Below are positions 54,442-64,000 of a DNA stretch of 64,000 bases, one piece after another. A model generated the notes under the pieces. The model was not told where the DNA came from and did no database searches. It worked only from the letters and a program-made list of their open reading frames with translations. This DNA is from Chaetoderma sp. LZ-2023a (taxonomy: Eukaryota > Mollusca > Caudofoveata > Chaetodermatida > Chaetodermatidae): positions 188,750,742 to 188,814,741 of the forward strand of contig CM067369.1 in the NCBI GenBank assembly GCA_034401795.1. The letters are read 5' to 3'. The stretch's first letter is position 1. Each line of letters opens with the position of its first letter. The translations under genes were made by a program, and so were the position numbers.

Positions 54442-56652
54442 TCAATTATCCAAGTCATCTTCCTCAATGAGCGTTATTGAATTCGAGCAACTGAGACCCT
54501 TACAGTCTTCGCAGGCGGATGTGCAGCTGAGCCCATGTTTTCTACAGGTGCATCTCTTTGATTCACAGCCAGTTTTGCAGCTGCATCTAAATGAATACAG
54601 TAAATCGTCAGGTGCTGCCAGCATGTCAGTCTTAACAGGCAGCATTTGGTGGTTGAGAACTTTCCAGCCCCATTCTGTTGGATCCATATCTCCAGCATCT
54701 CCTCTCCAAACTTGAATTTGGTAGTACACGCGAAGACTGTGAAACTTTGCGGATGCGGGTGTTGGTGGTAAATCTCGTGCTTCAACATACTTGGAACTTT
54801 TTGCAACTTTCTCCCTGAATCGCTTGTACCGCAAAGCAACTAGACTATCCATTGAAGTGCCATTGTATAGAATAAGCATTGCCTTCTCACCTGCTTTTAT
54901 CACGTCATCTTTATTCGCATTACTCATTGTAAACACTTCAGCAATTTGAGAGAGTTCTTTGCAGCACTGGATTTTGCTAAGGGATGCAGATTTTCCAATT
55001 CCATAAAGCCTAGATGTTGAGTCACAGACAAGGATAGCATGGATAAATAACAGCTGTGAGCACAAACAGAACCCGAGTTTTTCCTTTGCCATTTTGATAT
55101 TCCACAGTCGGGGTTTCTTTGCATTTTGCTTCGGCTCTGGTCTGAAAAATAGCTGACAGCCATTCATATCAGTATGGTATAGAAGCAACACCAGTAGGTC
55201 GGTATCGTTTCCAACAAGAGCAGTATTTGTTGACTTTGAAGCCAAGATAGCCGTTTGCGTAATTAAGACATCAGCATCACCGCTTGCCTTTATCGTTAAG
55301 CATCCAGCCTGTTCGAGAGATGAACTTAAGATTGATATGAACCGATGTTTGTTCTGCTTGTTACTAAGAAAATCAGGCTTACTCAGAGTTACAACTGTTT
55401 GCGGAGTCAGTACAACAGTTGCGCCTGATCCACGAGTTCGCCTCTTATGTGTTACATCTTTTATGTCTGGGCCTTGGTCATAACCATAAAAAACTACTGT
55501 AGCCTTTCCATATTTGCTTATGCAATATTTTACATATCTTTGACAAACATTTGCAAATGTCTCTCCACGCTGCCATGGAACACGGTGTAATAGAGCTCCT
55601 CCATCAAGCACATAGTGGACAGAATCTGGAAGGACTGCATCTTCATTTTGAATTAATTTCCACAATGCATCAGCAAGTGCCGGCTTATTTGCTTCCCATG
55701 GAAGAGATGAATTATCAAAGAGTGCGGGCGGATGAGTGCACAACTCATACTCAAAATAAGATGATGGATTCCCTTTTGATCCATTTGTAGCAATTAAACT
55801 GAGTCTTTGAAATAGGAGTTGTGGATCAATTTGCACACATTCATCATCAATCTTGAGAGATGTTTTGGATGCTAAGGTAATAGCTTGTCTCTTTCTCTGG
55901 AACGAAATGCTTGATACACATTGGCCACACATCGAATTAATAATTGATTCTCCAATATCTTTAGCATCGTCAACATTGACTGATTCATGTGCAGACAATC
56001 CACTAACAAGTCCTCTAAGAGAAGGGTCTGGTCCAAATGGATTCAGTTCACTAAGGATTTTGAGAATTTTGTAAGTATCATCCATATCACGCTTTATTCG
56101 AGATTGTGTGGAATCTTTGTGTTGTTCACTTGAATCACAGTTTACCCCAGAGAGCTCTTGCATTGCATTACACACATCTGCACATGCAGGCATAGACAAC
56201 AACCAAACAAGACGCTGAAGTTCTGTCATTCCACGACCTTGTGTTAGACCACCACTTGACTTTACACTTCTCATAAGGACCTGCTCAATAACTAGATCAG
56301 TAGATAACCCTGCCCAATACCTATCACTTCGATGAATGACATGATGACCATTGAGGAAGCTGGTGTATATATCTGGATGACTTTCAGGTATTTCTAACAT
56401 CTTTTGTAAATATACATATGCAGACTTGGCGTACAGATTATGCCCAGCGGCTGCAAAATATGGAAGCATCTCACGAACGGTCTGAAGGTGCATGTTCCAA
56501 TCACCAGTTCGTTCTGCCTTAATGAATTTGCGCAAAATGTCAACCAACTCCATATACAAAAGCCAGAGTCGTGCAGTCCTCTTATCTTTCATGACCACCT
56601 TCGCTGAGTCTAGTTTGTCCTTGACATCATGTAATGCATTTTCCGAGGACAA
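54442..56652 (-). CDS. DNA transposon 2, core end, XPG-like nuclease and CXC domain
   Basis: 736 residues without a stop; the annotated start is a TTG, and the frame is open upstream to about 56668. HRSDRYWAGLSTDLVIEQVL (107-126) plus RSVKSSGGLTQGRGMTE (128-144) is a conserved block likely to hold the last catalytic acid of the transposase core. XPG/FEN1-like nuclease: YVLDGGALLH (348-357), VVFYGYDQG (387-395), ASGDADVLI (456-464), VGNDTDLLVLL (481-491) and CDSTSRLYGIGK (543-554). CXC domain: CSCKTGCESKRCTCRKHG (690-707) and CTSACEDC (710-717). The C-terminus is acidic. No mutation is obvious in this part. Confidence 0.88.
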   Translation of the reverse strand: MSSENALHDVKDKLDSAKVVMKDKRTARLWLLYMELVDILRKFIKAERTGDWNMHLQTVREMLPYFAAAGHNLYAKSAYVYLQKMLEIPESHPDIYTSFLNGHHVIHRSDRYWAGLSTDLVIEQVLMRSVKSSGGLTQGRGMTELQRLVWLLSMPACADVCNAMQELSGVNCDSSEQHKDSTQSRIKRDMDDTYKILKILSELNPFGPDPSLRGLVSGLSAHESVNVDDAKDIGESIINSMCGQCVSSISFQRKRQAITLASKTSLKIDDECVQIDPQLLFQRLSLIATNGSKGNPSSYFEYELCTHPPALFDNSSLPWEANKPALADALWKLIQNEDAVLPDSVHYVLDGGALLHRVPWQRGETFANVCQRYVKYCISKYGKATVVFYGYDQGPDIKDVTHKRRTRGSGATVVLTPQTVVTLSKPDFLSNKQNKHRFISILSSSLEQAGCLTIKASGDADVLITQTAILASKSTNTALVGNDTDLLVLLLYHTDMNGCQLFFRPEPKQNAKKPRLWNIKMAKEKLGFCLCSQLLFIHAILVCDSTSRLYGIGKSASLSKIQCCKELSQIAEVFTMSNANKDDVIKAGEKAMLILYNGTSMDSLVALRYKRFREKVAKSSKYVEARDLPPTPASAKFHSLRVYYQIQVWRGDAGDMDPTEWGWKVLNHQMLPVKTDMLAAPDDLLYSFRCSCKTGCESKRCTCRKHGLSCTSACEDCKGLSCSNSITLIEEDDLDN

Positions 56653-56660
56653 TCTTGTAG

Positions 56661-57881
56661 CTAATGATTTTTGATAATGTCATCATAGAGCTCTCCAACT
56701 TTAACCAGACTTTTATTTAGGGAACTTTCAATCGTTTCATGTCCTGCAACATTATCATCATTGTCAAACAATTCTTTTGAATGCATTGCAGCGGAATATT
56801 CTACTGTGTCAACTTCAGCATCTGCAATTGTAGGTAGTGGTAGGTTGTATGCATTTGCAGTCAAGATTGTACTGAGAGAAGCAAAAACCATGAGGTGTCC
56901 TCGAACTGCTCGAGAAATTGCCTTTCCACTAAGAATGTGTTTGACAGCATTCTCAGCGTAGACTACCTCTAGAATAGGCGCAAGACCGCTTCCTGCCATT
57001 AAGTGACCAATGCAGCCAAGGAAGCTCATCTCCATATGAAGACCTCCGAGTCTTAGAATAATTTGCTTTAATGGACTCCAGCTCGGCTCAATCTCTATGA
57101 TAGTCATAGCTTTCCAAAATAAGGGCTGATCAAATGTAATCACGGGTGCAACATGGTATCGGTTTGCCTGTTCACAAACATAAGTCAAAGTGGAAAAGAT
57201 GCAGGTCATGTTACTTGGCTCTAGATCTATCATCGGAAGGAAAATAACAGACGATTTACCTGGATAAACTCCTTGGTGAACAGTTTGCATCATGCCAGAC
57301 CATGACTGTCTCCTTGAACGCAGAAACAAAGAGAAATCCCAGAGGATGTCAATGTCAGCTGTTGGGTCTGTTTGTTCCATCGCAGTTAACTCCTTAAAGG
57401 TCAATGGGAAGTTCCTGGTATGCTGAGACTCAAAGTTCCTGATACAGATCTTGCCAACTTGCTTGATATCTTCAGATGTTACATTTATCCTTGGAATAAG
57501 TTTGCACGAAAGGTTTCCTGGTGTAACAGATGCAATGATTCCCATTCCATGAAATGTATTATGCCCATCTATTGTGCAAATATTGTGATCCACATTGTCG
57601 GCAACAAACTGAATGAACTCGCCTGATAATGGCTGTGGTAGATCTCCACCATGAAGTGATGCACTGCGCTCAAACCTCTGTATCTCCGCGTATGAACATC
57701 CAAATCCGTGCTTGTACAAGGTGTCAACAATAAATCTAGATCCAAATTTATGGTGCATCTCACATGACAGCCCGAACTGCAAAGGTGCCAAAATAACTCT
57801 AGGATGAGTTCCTTGCATAATAGCCTGTCCAACTGATGCCTGTTTCATTTCTGTGTCTTTTCCAGTAAACAAAATCCGCAA
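56661..57881 (-). pseudogene. DNA transposon 2, core with VADNVDH motif
   Basis: 406 residues in the same frame as 57906-58325 after one TAG stop. FQFGLS..MHHKFGSRFIVDTLYKHGF-like segment near 35-60 and VADNVDHNICTIDGHNTFHG (93-112) are conserved and match element 1 (VDNTDFAEDNIDGKGTTHG). IFLPMIDLEPSN (about 218-229) and GGLHMEMSFLGCIGHLM (284-300) follow; the latter aligns with RLGELHVVMAALRALG in element 1. A frameshift of one base near 56665 leads into the next frame. Confidence 0.78.
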
Positions 57882-57905
57882 TAATTCCCGCAGTGTCTCT
57901 GGTAA

Positions 57906-58325
57906 CTAATTCAATGCCTTTACTGGGTTGCTCATTTGCTCCCTTGATGGATAGCTTTCAGATGATGTGCATGAATCAATTAACTTAATATCGTGTCTAA
58001 GCAGTTTGGCAGCTGTCTGGATGATTAGCATGCTCTCTGATTTGGAATCCTTTCTCTTCTGTTCCTTATAGAAGTCAGTCAAAATAGTAGATGCTTTAGA
58101 ACGAAAGGTAACAACGTTTGGCTTACCATTCACAGTGCTAATAAATATTTCATTGCCATAATTATCTTTTATTTTATCCTGCATGTATTTTGTACTGTAT
58201 GCTTTATTCTCTTTATCATCGAGATACTCTTGCATTTTATTAATGAGGTCGTGCAGGGTCAGCTGCTCATCATCATTATTTTCAAGAAATGCCATTGTCG
58301 CACTAAATGCTCTTACTCTGTCCAA
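57906..58325 (-). pseudogene. DNA transposon 2, N-terminal helical region
   Basis: 139 residues: LHDLINKMQEYLDDKENKAY, DKIKDNYGNEIFISTVNGKP and NVVTFRSKAS. This is a pattern seen between the zinc motifs and the core (winged-helix-like, not certain). It ends at an in-frame TAG, past which the frame continues with LPETLRELLRILFTGKD. Confidence 0.65.
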
Positions 58326-58863
58326 GTCTTCTGGCCTTCCATGTTTTTGGGATGAGCAAGATGAGTGCAGCTACGCGGCAGCTTTGATGGTATACTGCAT
58401 TGACAACGCATAAATCCGGCGTGAAGGCAAGCCGCCAAGCTACAAGTTTGCCCCATTCGTCTTTTCTCTGCTCACAGGCCTCGGCGATACTACATTGAAA
58501 GTCATGAGTACTTACTGGATAAATATCATAGCCACGTTTCTTTCCATCTTGAATTTTTGCAGGGTATCCGCATAGCAAACAATGTTCACTAAAATTGAAT
58601 GTTGGACTTTCTGAACGGAGTGTTCGCATGGGTGGCGGAGATTGTTCAATTTTCTCTGCGTCACGGGCAATCCGCTTGGGATCAATGAACTCCCGTCGAC
58701 ATTTTACATGAACCCTCTGTCCTACTTCAGCTATGACATCGCTTTCACGGGCTCTGCTAGCATTGTTAATACCGTCACAGCCTTTAACTCGAAGCTTAGC
58801 AGTTTGTGAGCCATTTTCTAGGCTCTGGTTACAAATAACGCATGTATCTAAATCCATGTCCAT
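58303..58863 (-). pseudogene. DNA transposon 2, N-terminal double zinc motif
   Basis: 186 residues from ATG at 58863. It has two CxxC...HxxC motifs: CVICNQ...RVHVKCRREF (8-60) and HCLLCGYPA...VYHQSC (94-165). The same duplicated zinc arrangement is present in element 1. A frameshift near 58345 ends it; the second frame picks up with HGRPEDLDRVRAFSATM. Confidence 0.72.
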
Positions 58864-59184
58864 ATTCTGATTGAATTCTATAGAAATTTATTCAAATTGT
58901 GAGATAAAAGTGAAAATTAAAATGCAATTTATTTTAGATAAAATTTTAAAAGCGAAAAACAAAATTAAACTTACTTTAAATATAATTTTTTTAAATTACC
59001 CCGGCCCTGTCCATACAACCATATTTAATCTGTGGTTTGGAGAATTTGTACAAGTGGTTCAAGGCAATATTGCCAATTGCTTACTGTCTTCCGTGACCAT
59101 GAAATTCAGAGCTTAGACAACATTTCTACTTCATTTATTTGCGGAATGAAGCAGGTAAGGGAAGTTTCATTATTCGGATAATGG
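58864..59184. other. 5' leader of DNA transposon 2
   Basis: Very AT-rich; no motif recognised. Confidence 0.4.
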
Positions 59185-59336
59185 CGGTAGCTAAATATGC
59201 GAATTTACCCACTTTCCCATTGAGGGATTTTGGAGGACTTTTGATATGTGACACCTGGCAGTCCCATGAATGCCGCAGAAAAGAAATAAATTCTGTTGCA
59301 ATTTGTTCTAGGTTAATTTGTAGTTTTACTGGACTA
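59185..59336 (-). repeat. Right terminal inverted repeat of DNA transposon 2
   Basis: Reverse complement of 53985-54150; ends ACTGGACTA then TCT. Confidence 0.9.
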
Positions 59337-59945
59337 TCTGTCTTGCATAGTATGAAGTCTATTTGGTTGTAGCCTTAGAACCTTTTGGGGCTTTGCGATC
59401 AGCAATGTGTCTGGTCCATGTTGTCCAGTGATGACATGGGTGTTTAAAAGCCGTATTTGTGGCAAATAGGCCATTGGAACTAAGGAATGCACCAGTGCAT
59501 CTCCATTGCTGTTGCATGTGCCCTCTCCATACGATCCCATGCATAATCCAAGTCCTGAACTTTTGTCCGCAATTCCGAGTTTACCTAGCTTGGAGTTGAA
59601 ATCTCCACACACGAACAGTTGCCATCTAGCTGGGATTGTAATGGCGGAGCTCAGTTCTGCATAGAAGGAATCTAATATTGCTGGATTCTCTTTGGCTTTT
59701 TGGTAGTTGGGCCATATGCGTTGACAATGCAACACTTAGTGGTGGTGTGTTTTCGCGTAGGTATAGCCAGGTCAATGAATGCAATACGATCACTGACGTA
59801 TCCAAAACTAATGACATGGGCCAAGACCCTTGGTCTGATTACGAAGCCTAAACCCCGGTATGTGGCCTGTTTTTGTTCCATGAGTACCAGCTTACGGTCT
59901 GTCTGTAGTTGCTGCTCTGAGTGTTTAGCTACTTTAGTCAATGAC
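59337..59945 (-). pseudogene. LINE endonuclease, interrupted by DNA transposon 2
   Basis: Two frames. 59672-59941: GLGFVIRPRVLAHVISFGYV then CIVNAYGPTTKK. 59337-59735: FVCGDFNSKLGKLGIADKSS, LLNTHVITGQHGPDT, and the NQIDFILCKT end seen in a third frame. GDFN and the NAYGPT strand identify the EEP-fold endonuclease. The catalytic SDH box is on the other side of the inserted element, near 53925. The 5' end is truncated near 59945. Confidence 0.86.
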
Positions 59946-60006
59946 TAATGGCATTTAAATTCATGTGAGTTGTAATTTTAACAATGAAACTGTATCAGAA
60001 ACATAC

Positions 60007-60056
60007 CGGTTGTTGGGTCTGCACTCACACCAAATGTGTCGACATCATTGCTCTTT
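60007..60056 (-). other. Possible host micro-exon (weak)
   Basis: 50 bases on the minus strand between TTCACAG and GTATGT, open in one frame: KSNDVDTFGVSADPTTG. Splice sites are good and the peptide is protein-like, but the family is not recognised and no partner exon was found. Confidence 0.3.
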
Positions 60057-60311
60057 CTGTGAATGAAAAATTTAATTAAATTTAACACTTTAAACCCTCA
60101 AATTCCAGAATCTCAATTTATAAGCAACTATACACTCAGTTAACTTGTTAATTATTTTGAGAGTTAATTTGACATGTTAAATTGGTATCAAAATATTCCA
60201 CATAATAGTTATTAAAATGTAAAGAATTTTGGCATTTCATGTTCAAAGGGTTAATACATGTACTAGATTAATTCTTAGTCCAACCATGACTACATATACC
60301 TTGAACAGTTC

Positions 60312-60732
60312 AATGGACCTTTCCGGTTTTAGCTATGCCCCACCCATTTCTAGCTAATCCCCCACCCACACCTTGCACCCACACCTCGCTTGTGTTGGGA
60401 TCAATCGACCTCTGAACACCATGACTATCAATTTCCAAAAAACTACAAGGTAAGCTGTTGAATATTTTGAAACTAATTTGACTGGGTGCTGTTGCTGCCT
60501 AAGGCAGCAACAGCGCCCAGTGAAATTAGTTCAGAATATTCAACATCATGTTTATTAAATAGCAAAGAATTACAAAGACATACAATTCATACAACGTGTC
60601 GGACTGTTTGAGATTTGATGATGGTCTTTCTGGAACCCTTTGTGATGTAATGATCGTGACGTCATCATACATGCGCTGAGCTGATTATGACGTCATACGA
60701 GGTCAGATGATGGATGGCTACTCTGGAAAGGT
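60312..60732. mobile_element. ~390-bp MITE (ATGGACCTTTCC family), copy 3, inverted
   Basis: AATGGACCTTTCCGG, then TAGCTATGCCCCACCCATTTC, CACACCTCGCTTGTGTTGG, the family 2 hairpin (60454-60546, tip GCTGCCTAAGGCAGC), ACATACAATTCATACAACGTGTCGGA and the end CTGGAAAGG. This is the reverse order of copies 1 and 2. Confidence 0.8.
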
Positions 60733-60869
60733 GAATTCAGTCATTCAGATGTCTTTATTCTGACAACTGGTGTTCATTTTATTAATGTGACATAAGAGTT
60801 CTATAACAGCGCTCTGAACCAGCTTTCAGCCACATTCGTCTCAAAGTCTTCTAGCAGCTTTTGTCTCCG

Positions 60870-61790
60870 TCAACAGTGTCTTAAAAGATTTGAGGAAAAT
60901 TTCAGGAATATCAAAGAAGGCCACTGGAAAGATCGACCAATGAAAATTATAATGCGTGTATTAGTTGTAGAGCCCATGACAATCGACGATAAGATCGTTC
61001 TAGCCGAATTTGCTTAAAATCCCCCAATTTTTGGAGCAGATACATGTATACTTTAAAGAATTTACAGATTTTTTTTTTGATAATCCAAGACAGCCACCAA
61101 AATATTTGAACAAACACAATTTGGAATAGAAGCGTTGGACCCTCCCACCATAGGATACTTCTACTCAAAATTTGATTAAAATCTGTCAAGCGGTTAAGGA
61201 GTAGATAGGTTTTAAAGGTTTTCTGGAAAATTTTCGGAAAACCAAAATGGTCAATGAAAAACAATTGATCGATCAAAATTCTGAATAGAGTCTGGGAATC
61301 TACACGGATAAGATCCTTCCAAATTTGGTCAAAATCCAACAAACAGTTTAGGAAATATGTTTTAAAGATTTTCGCTTAATTGCTGGAAAATCCAATAATC
61401 TGGGCCATCCCAAACCCCACCCCCACCACCCCCTGCCAACAATAAAATTGACCACATTTCTCATTTTATATGTTAGAGCCTACTACCATAAGATGGCTGC
61501 ACCCAAGTTTTGTTGAAAACGAGTCATTGAGTGAGGAGGAGCATTTTAATGGGGTCAGGAAATTATTGTCAGAAAATCCAGGATGGCCGCTGGAAAAATC
61601 AACTCTAAAGATTTTGAATAGATGTTCTCGAGCCTAACACCATACACCATACATGCCATAAGATACTTCCAGCCAATAATTTGGCAAGTGGTTTATGAGA
61701 TGTATGAAAAATTCTAATTAAAAATCTTGGACATGTTGGAGTCTACGCCCACAGGATCCTGACAAACTTGATTATAATCTGCCAAGCGGT
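60870..61790. repeat. Diverged ~150-bp minisatellite, left part
   Basis: Units contain TTTTC(G/T)GAAAAxCCAAxATGGxC, GATCAAAATTxTGAATAGA, ATAxGATxCTTCCAxxCAAAxTTGG and GCGGTTAAGGAG/AxxAGTTTAGGAxATA. Repeats start near 60890, 61060, 61210, 61340 and 61550. The array continues after the LINE at 63186. Confidence 0.7.
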
Positions 61791-63185
61791 GGTTCTTCTT
61801 CTTTTCCTTCGCCGGGATCACACTTGGAGAGCAGCTCTCGTGATGAAACCTGTGGTCTTCCGCAGTACATCGACAGGCCCATACAGCTTGTCTTGAATGG
61901 AGGTGGGAGAAGCCCAGATTTCCTCCCTCAGCAGCCGATAACTTCTGCAATATTGCAGGATGTGCTCTGCATTCTACTATGCTTAGCCACAAGGACAAGA
62001 CAGGGATTGTGACAAGGTGGAACTGCATGTAGATGTGTTGCTTTAGTCTGTTGTGTCCAGTTATCAGGCAAAAATTAACAACTTTCTCTAGTCTTGACAG
62101 CTGATGGTAGTCATCTCTTGAATGTGGTGTTCTGTACAGTGACTTGATGATTGTTTTCATTTCTGTATGGATAACCTAGTTTTCTGTTTGATTCTCTTCT
62201 GCACCCAGCTTTACCATCCTGTCTGCCTCTTCGTTTCTTTGAACACCACAGTCATGACAGTGTGAGGTGAACCACTGCAACGCTACATGTAGTTGAAAGC
62301 ATTTAATGGTTTGCAATGCTTCTTCAAGATGTGGCAGTTTGCCTGTGGTGACTGCCTAAGGACAGACCGGGCATAAGATGGAAAGACAATCTGTGCATTA
62401 GTCTGCTGTTTTGCTGATCAATTATGTTAGCTACATGAATCAGGGCTTCAACTTCAGCTCTGTAGCTTGTGCAGTGCTGGCCTGTTGGTATTGCGGATGC
62501 TTCCCGCTGCGCATTGGATACTGTATGTGCACCTCCACTCCTGATTGAATATGTGGCTAACCCATCTGTGTAAATCTGTGTCCATGCTTCCTCGAGGTAC
62601 ATGTCTTCCATCATGGCTAATGTCAGGGATTTCTTGCTCATATCACTGTGCTCTTCTCTTGTTGTGAGTTGAGGTACTGTGGTGCGAATGGTAATGCTCT
62701 CCAGTTTGCTTTCCCAGGGCAAAGCATCAAGAGCAGGGTTTGTTCCGGCATGCTTGCCTGGGGTTTCTTTAGAAGCGCATTTGTCTCTCTCACAAGACGT
62801 GATCTTTTTAGACTTCCCGACGAATTTGGTCTGTCTGATGTTCATCGGGTGGTCTTTGGATGATGTGAACTTCGCAGCTTAAATTAATGCCTTGCATTTC
62901 TTTCTTTTGCTCAGCAGAGGTATGCCAGCTGTCTGTTCCATTTTTTTCTATTAGCGTAGATTAATCTCATTCCACCAGTGATAATGCACAATGCCTGGTT
63001 TTGAACACTTTTTTTTTTGTGTGACTTAGCTGGGGTCATCATGAGCAGGATCATACTGCCCCGTGGTAGGTGTTCTTGATGATCTCCTCATTAACACTTT
63101 GTTCCTGTTAGCTTCCACATGATGTTTAGTGTTCTTCTGGCCTTGAACTCCACATTCTCGATGTGCTCTTTCCATGTTCACCTTT
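61791..63185 (-). mobile_element. 5'-truncated LINE with RNase H, inserted in the minisatellite
   Basis: Minus strand. At the high end, WKEHIENVEFKARRTLNIMW (about 63090-63165) is the end of an RT domain. Then 62324-62845 encodes an RNase H (AWTQIYTDGLATYS, GQHCTSYRAEVEALIHVAN), and 61791-62160 the tail (DYHQLSRLEKVVNFCLITGH, NRLKQHIY). A (GAA)n-like 3' tail lies at 61793-61803. It is flanked by TGCCAAGCGGT (61780-61790) and TGCCAAGCAGT (63186-63196), a probable 11-bp target duplication. LINEs with RNase H belong to the I/R1/Jockey-like groups. Confidence 0.85.
62324..62845 (-). pseudogene. LINE RNase H domain
   Basis: 173 residues. IYTDG (first catalytic Asp), GGAHTV, HCTSYRAEVEAL (Glu) and a shifted LMPGLSLGSHHRQT, where the usual SDS/SQS-AL segment should be; the frame is lost after about residue 150. 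Confidence 0.8.
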
Positions 63186-63560
63186 TGCCAAGCAGTTTAG
63201 GAGATACATTTTAAAGAATTTCTAGATAATTTTCGGAAAATCTAAGATGGCCACCAAAAAAACAAATGACTAATCAAAATCCTTGTTTGATCTGTTTGTC
63301 CATTACCATAGGCTCTTTCCACCCAAGTTTCATTGAAAATAGGCAATTGATTAAGGAGGGAGGAGCGTTTTAAAGTATTCCACATAGATTTTCAGAAAAT
63401 CCACTATGACGCCATAAAATTGACTAAAGAAAATTCTCAACAGACATTATAGAGTCTACCGTCATTGGATCTTTCCAGCCAAATTTGGTTACAACCTGCC
63501 AAGTGGTACAGGAGGAGATAGATTTAAAAAAAAGAAGTTGATGACTGACAGACGACGGAC
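63186..63560. repeat. Diverged ~150-bp minisatellite, right part
   Basis: Same unit as 60870-61790: TTTCGGAAAATCTAAGATGGCC, AATCAAAATCCTTGTTTG, CTCTTTCCACCCAAGTTTCA, then a second unit from 63360. It ends near GACTGACAGACGACGGACTG. Confidence 0.7.
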
Positions 63561-64000
63561 TGTCTGGATGATGGATGGATGGTCACCGGCATATATACTC
63601 ATTTGGCCATTCTGGCCAGCTGAGCTAATAATACAATATTATTCATTAGCCAAATATTTAGACAATCCTGTTTTCTACATTTTTGTATTAGGCCAAACAA
63701 AATAATATATATGTTTCCGATTACATGCCCCCAAAAATTCAGGTAGGTAGGTAGGGAATTCATTTTTTTTTTATGTGTTTCTTTTTTAAACCGTGTTTTT
63801 GCTAAATACTCATCAAATTAAGGTAGAAAATATGATAAAAATACTGAAAATTCAATAAATCCAGCATTGAAAATTTTCAGGGTGAAAAAATTGAGGTAGT
63901 TTGGCCATGCCATATTTCAATTTTACTAGCATTTGACTAATGATATTTACTAGTTAATTTGACTAATGGTGGACAATTTCCTGAATACCATGGCATGCAT
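63561..64000. other. Non-coding, nothing recognised
   Basis: AT-rich sequence; short GTAGGTAGGTAGG run at 63744. Confidence 0.5.

Larger units (their letters stand above)
53985..59336 (-). mobile_element. DNA transposon 2: TIRs, TCT duplication, XPG/CXC gene
   Basis: A 5352-bp element. The left end TAGTCCAGTCAATCTAGG is inverted at the right end (ACTGGACTA). Inside, GAACAAATTGCAACAGAATT (54031) and ACATATCAAAAGTCCTCCAA (54083) face their reverse complements at 59292 and 59233. It is flanked on both sides by TCT (53982-53984, 59337-59339). Taking out the element and one TCT re-joins the LINE endonuclease frame (…ILCKTEAKPILQNTRSYGS…), which proves the ends. Related to element 1 at 35521-41499. 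Academ-like by protein content and duplication length (inference). Confidence 0.93.

Overview
This is a repeat-dominated piece of an invertebrate animal genome. It is AT-rich overall, with one GC-rich retrotransposon and short exons with GT/AG splice sites. The mix of LINEs, a DIRS-type retrotransposon, XPG/CXC DNA transposons, palindromic MITEs and repeats carrying TGACCTTGACCTTTGACC suggests a marine lophotrochozoan, perhaps a mollusc. The taxon is inference. Layout. (1) 1-7734 and 16731-24475 are two nearly identical copies of one 7.7 kb segment: the 5' half of a minus-strand DIRS-like element plus about 3 kb of flank. Copy A ends at a gap of exactly 500 N (7743-8242), so a haplotype (false) duplication is the simplest explanation. 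(2) The only host gene recognised is RMC1 (regulator of the MON1-CCZ1 Rab7 exchange factor), minus strand. Exon 1 is 28406-28516 and exon 2 is 11111-11187. The roughly 17 kb intron between them holds a full-length DIRS element (about 14.2-21.6 kb; Gag, RT/RNase H, tyrosine recombinase, inverted terminal repeats), a hAT-like MITE and a LINE fragment. (3) 28541-34450 is a decayed LINE on the minus strand whose tail abuts the RMC1 start codon. (4) 34.5-44.2 kb (plus strand) holds a CR1-like LINE remnant, then DNA transposon 1 (35521-41499), then the ORF1/EN start of another LINE. (5) 44.2-51.6 kb is non-coding, packed with two families of roughly 100-130 bp perfect-hairpin elements and a ~390 bp MITE. 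(6) 51.9-60 kb is a LINE on the minus strand split by DNA transposon 2 (53985-59336). (7) 60.3-64 kb is a ~150 bp minisatellite broken by a 5'-truncated LINE. The most interesting system is the pair of DNA transposons. Both are 5.3-6.0 kb, begin TAGT, have inverted terminal repeats and a 3-bp target duplication (TAT; TCT). Each carries one broken gene with the same order of parts: two CxxC...HxxC zinc motifs, a conserved acidic core, an XPG/FEN1-like nuclease and a C-terminal tesmin-like CXC domain. Removing element 2 and one copy of its TCT duplication puts the interrupted LINE endonuclease back in frame, which fixes its ends exactly. The best known match I can name is the Academ superfamily (3-4 bp duplications, XPG nuclease); if not that, this is a new superfamily.
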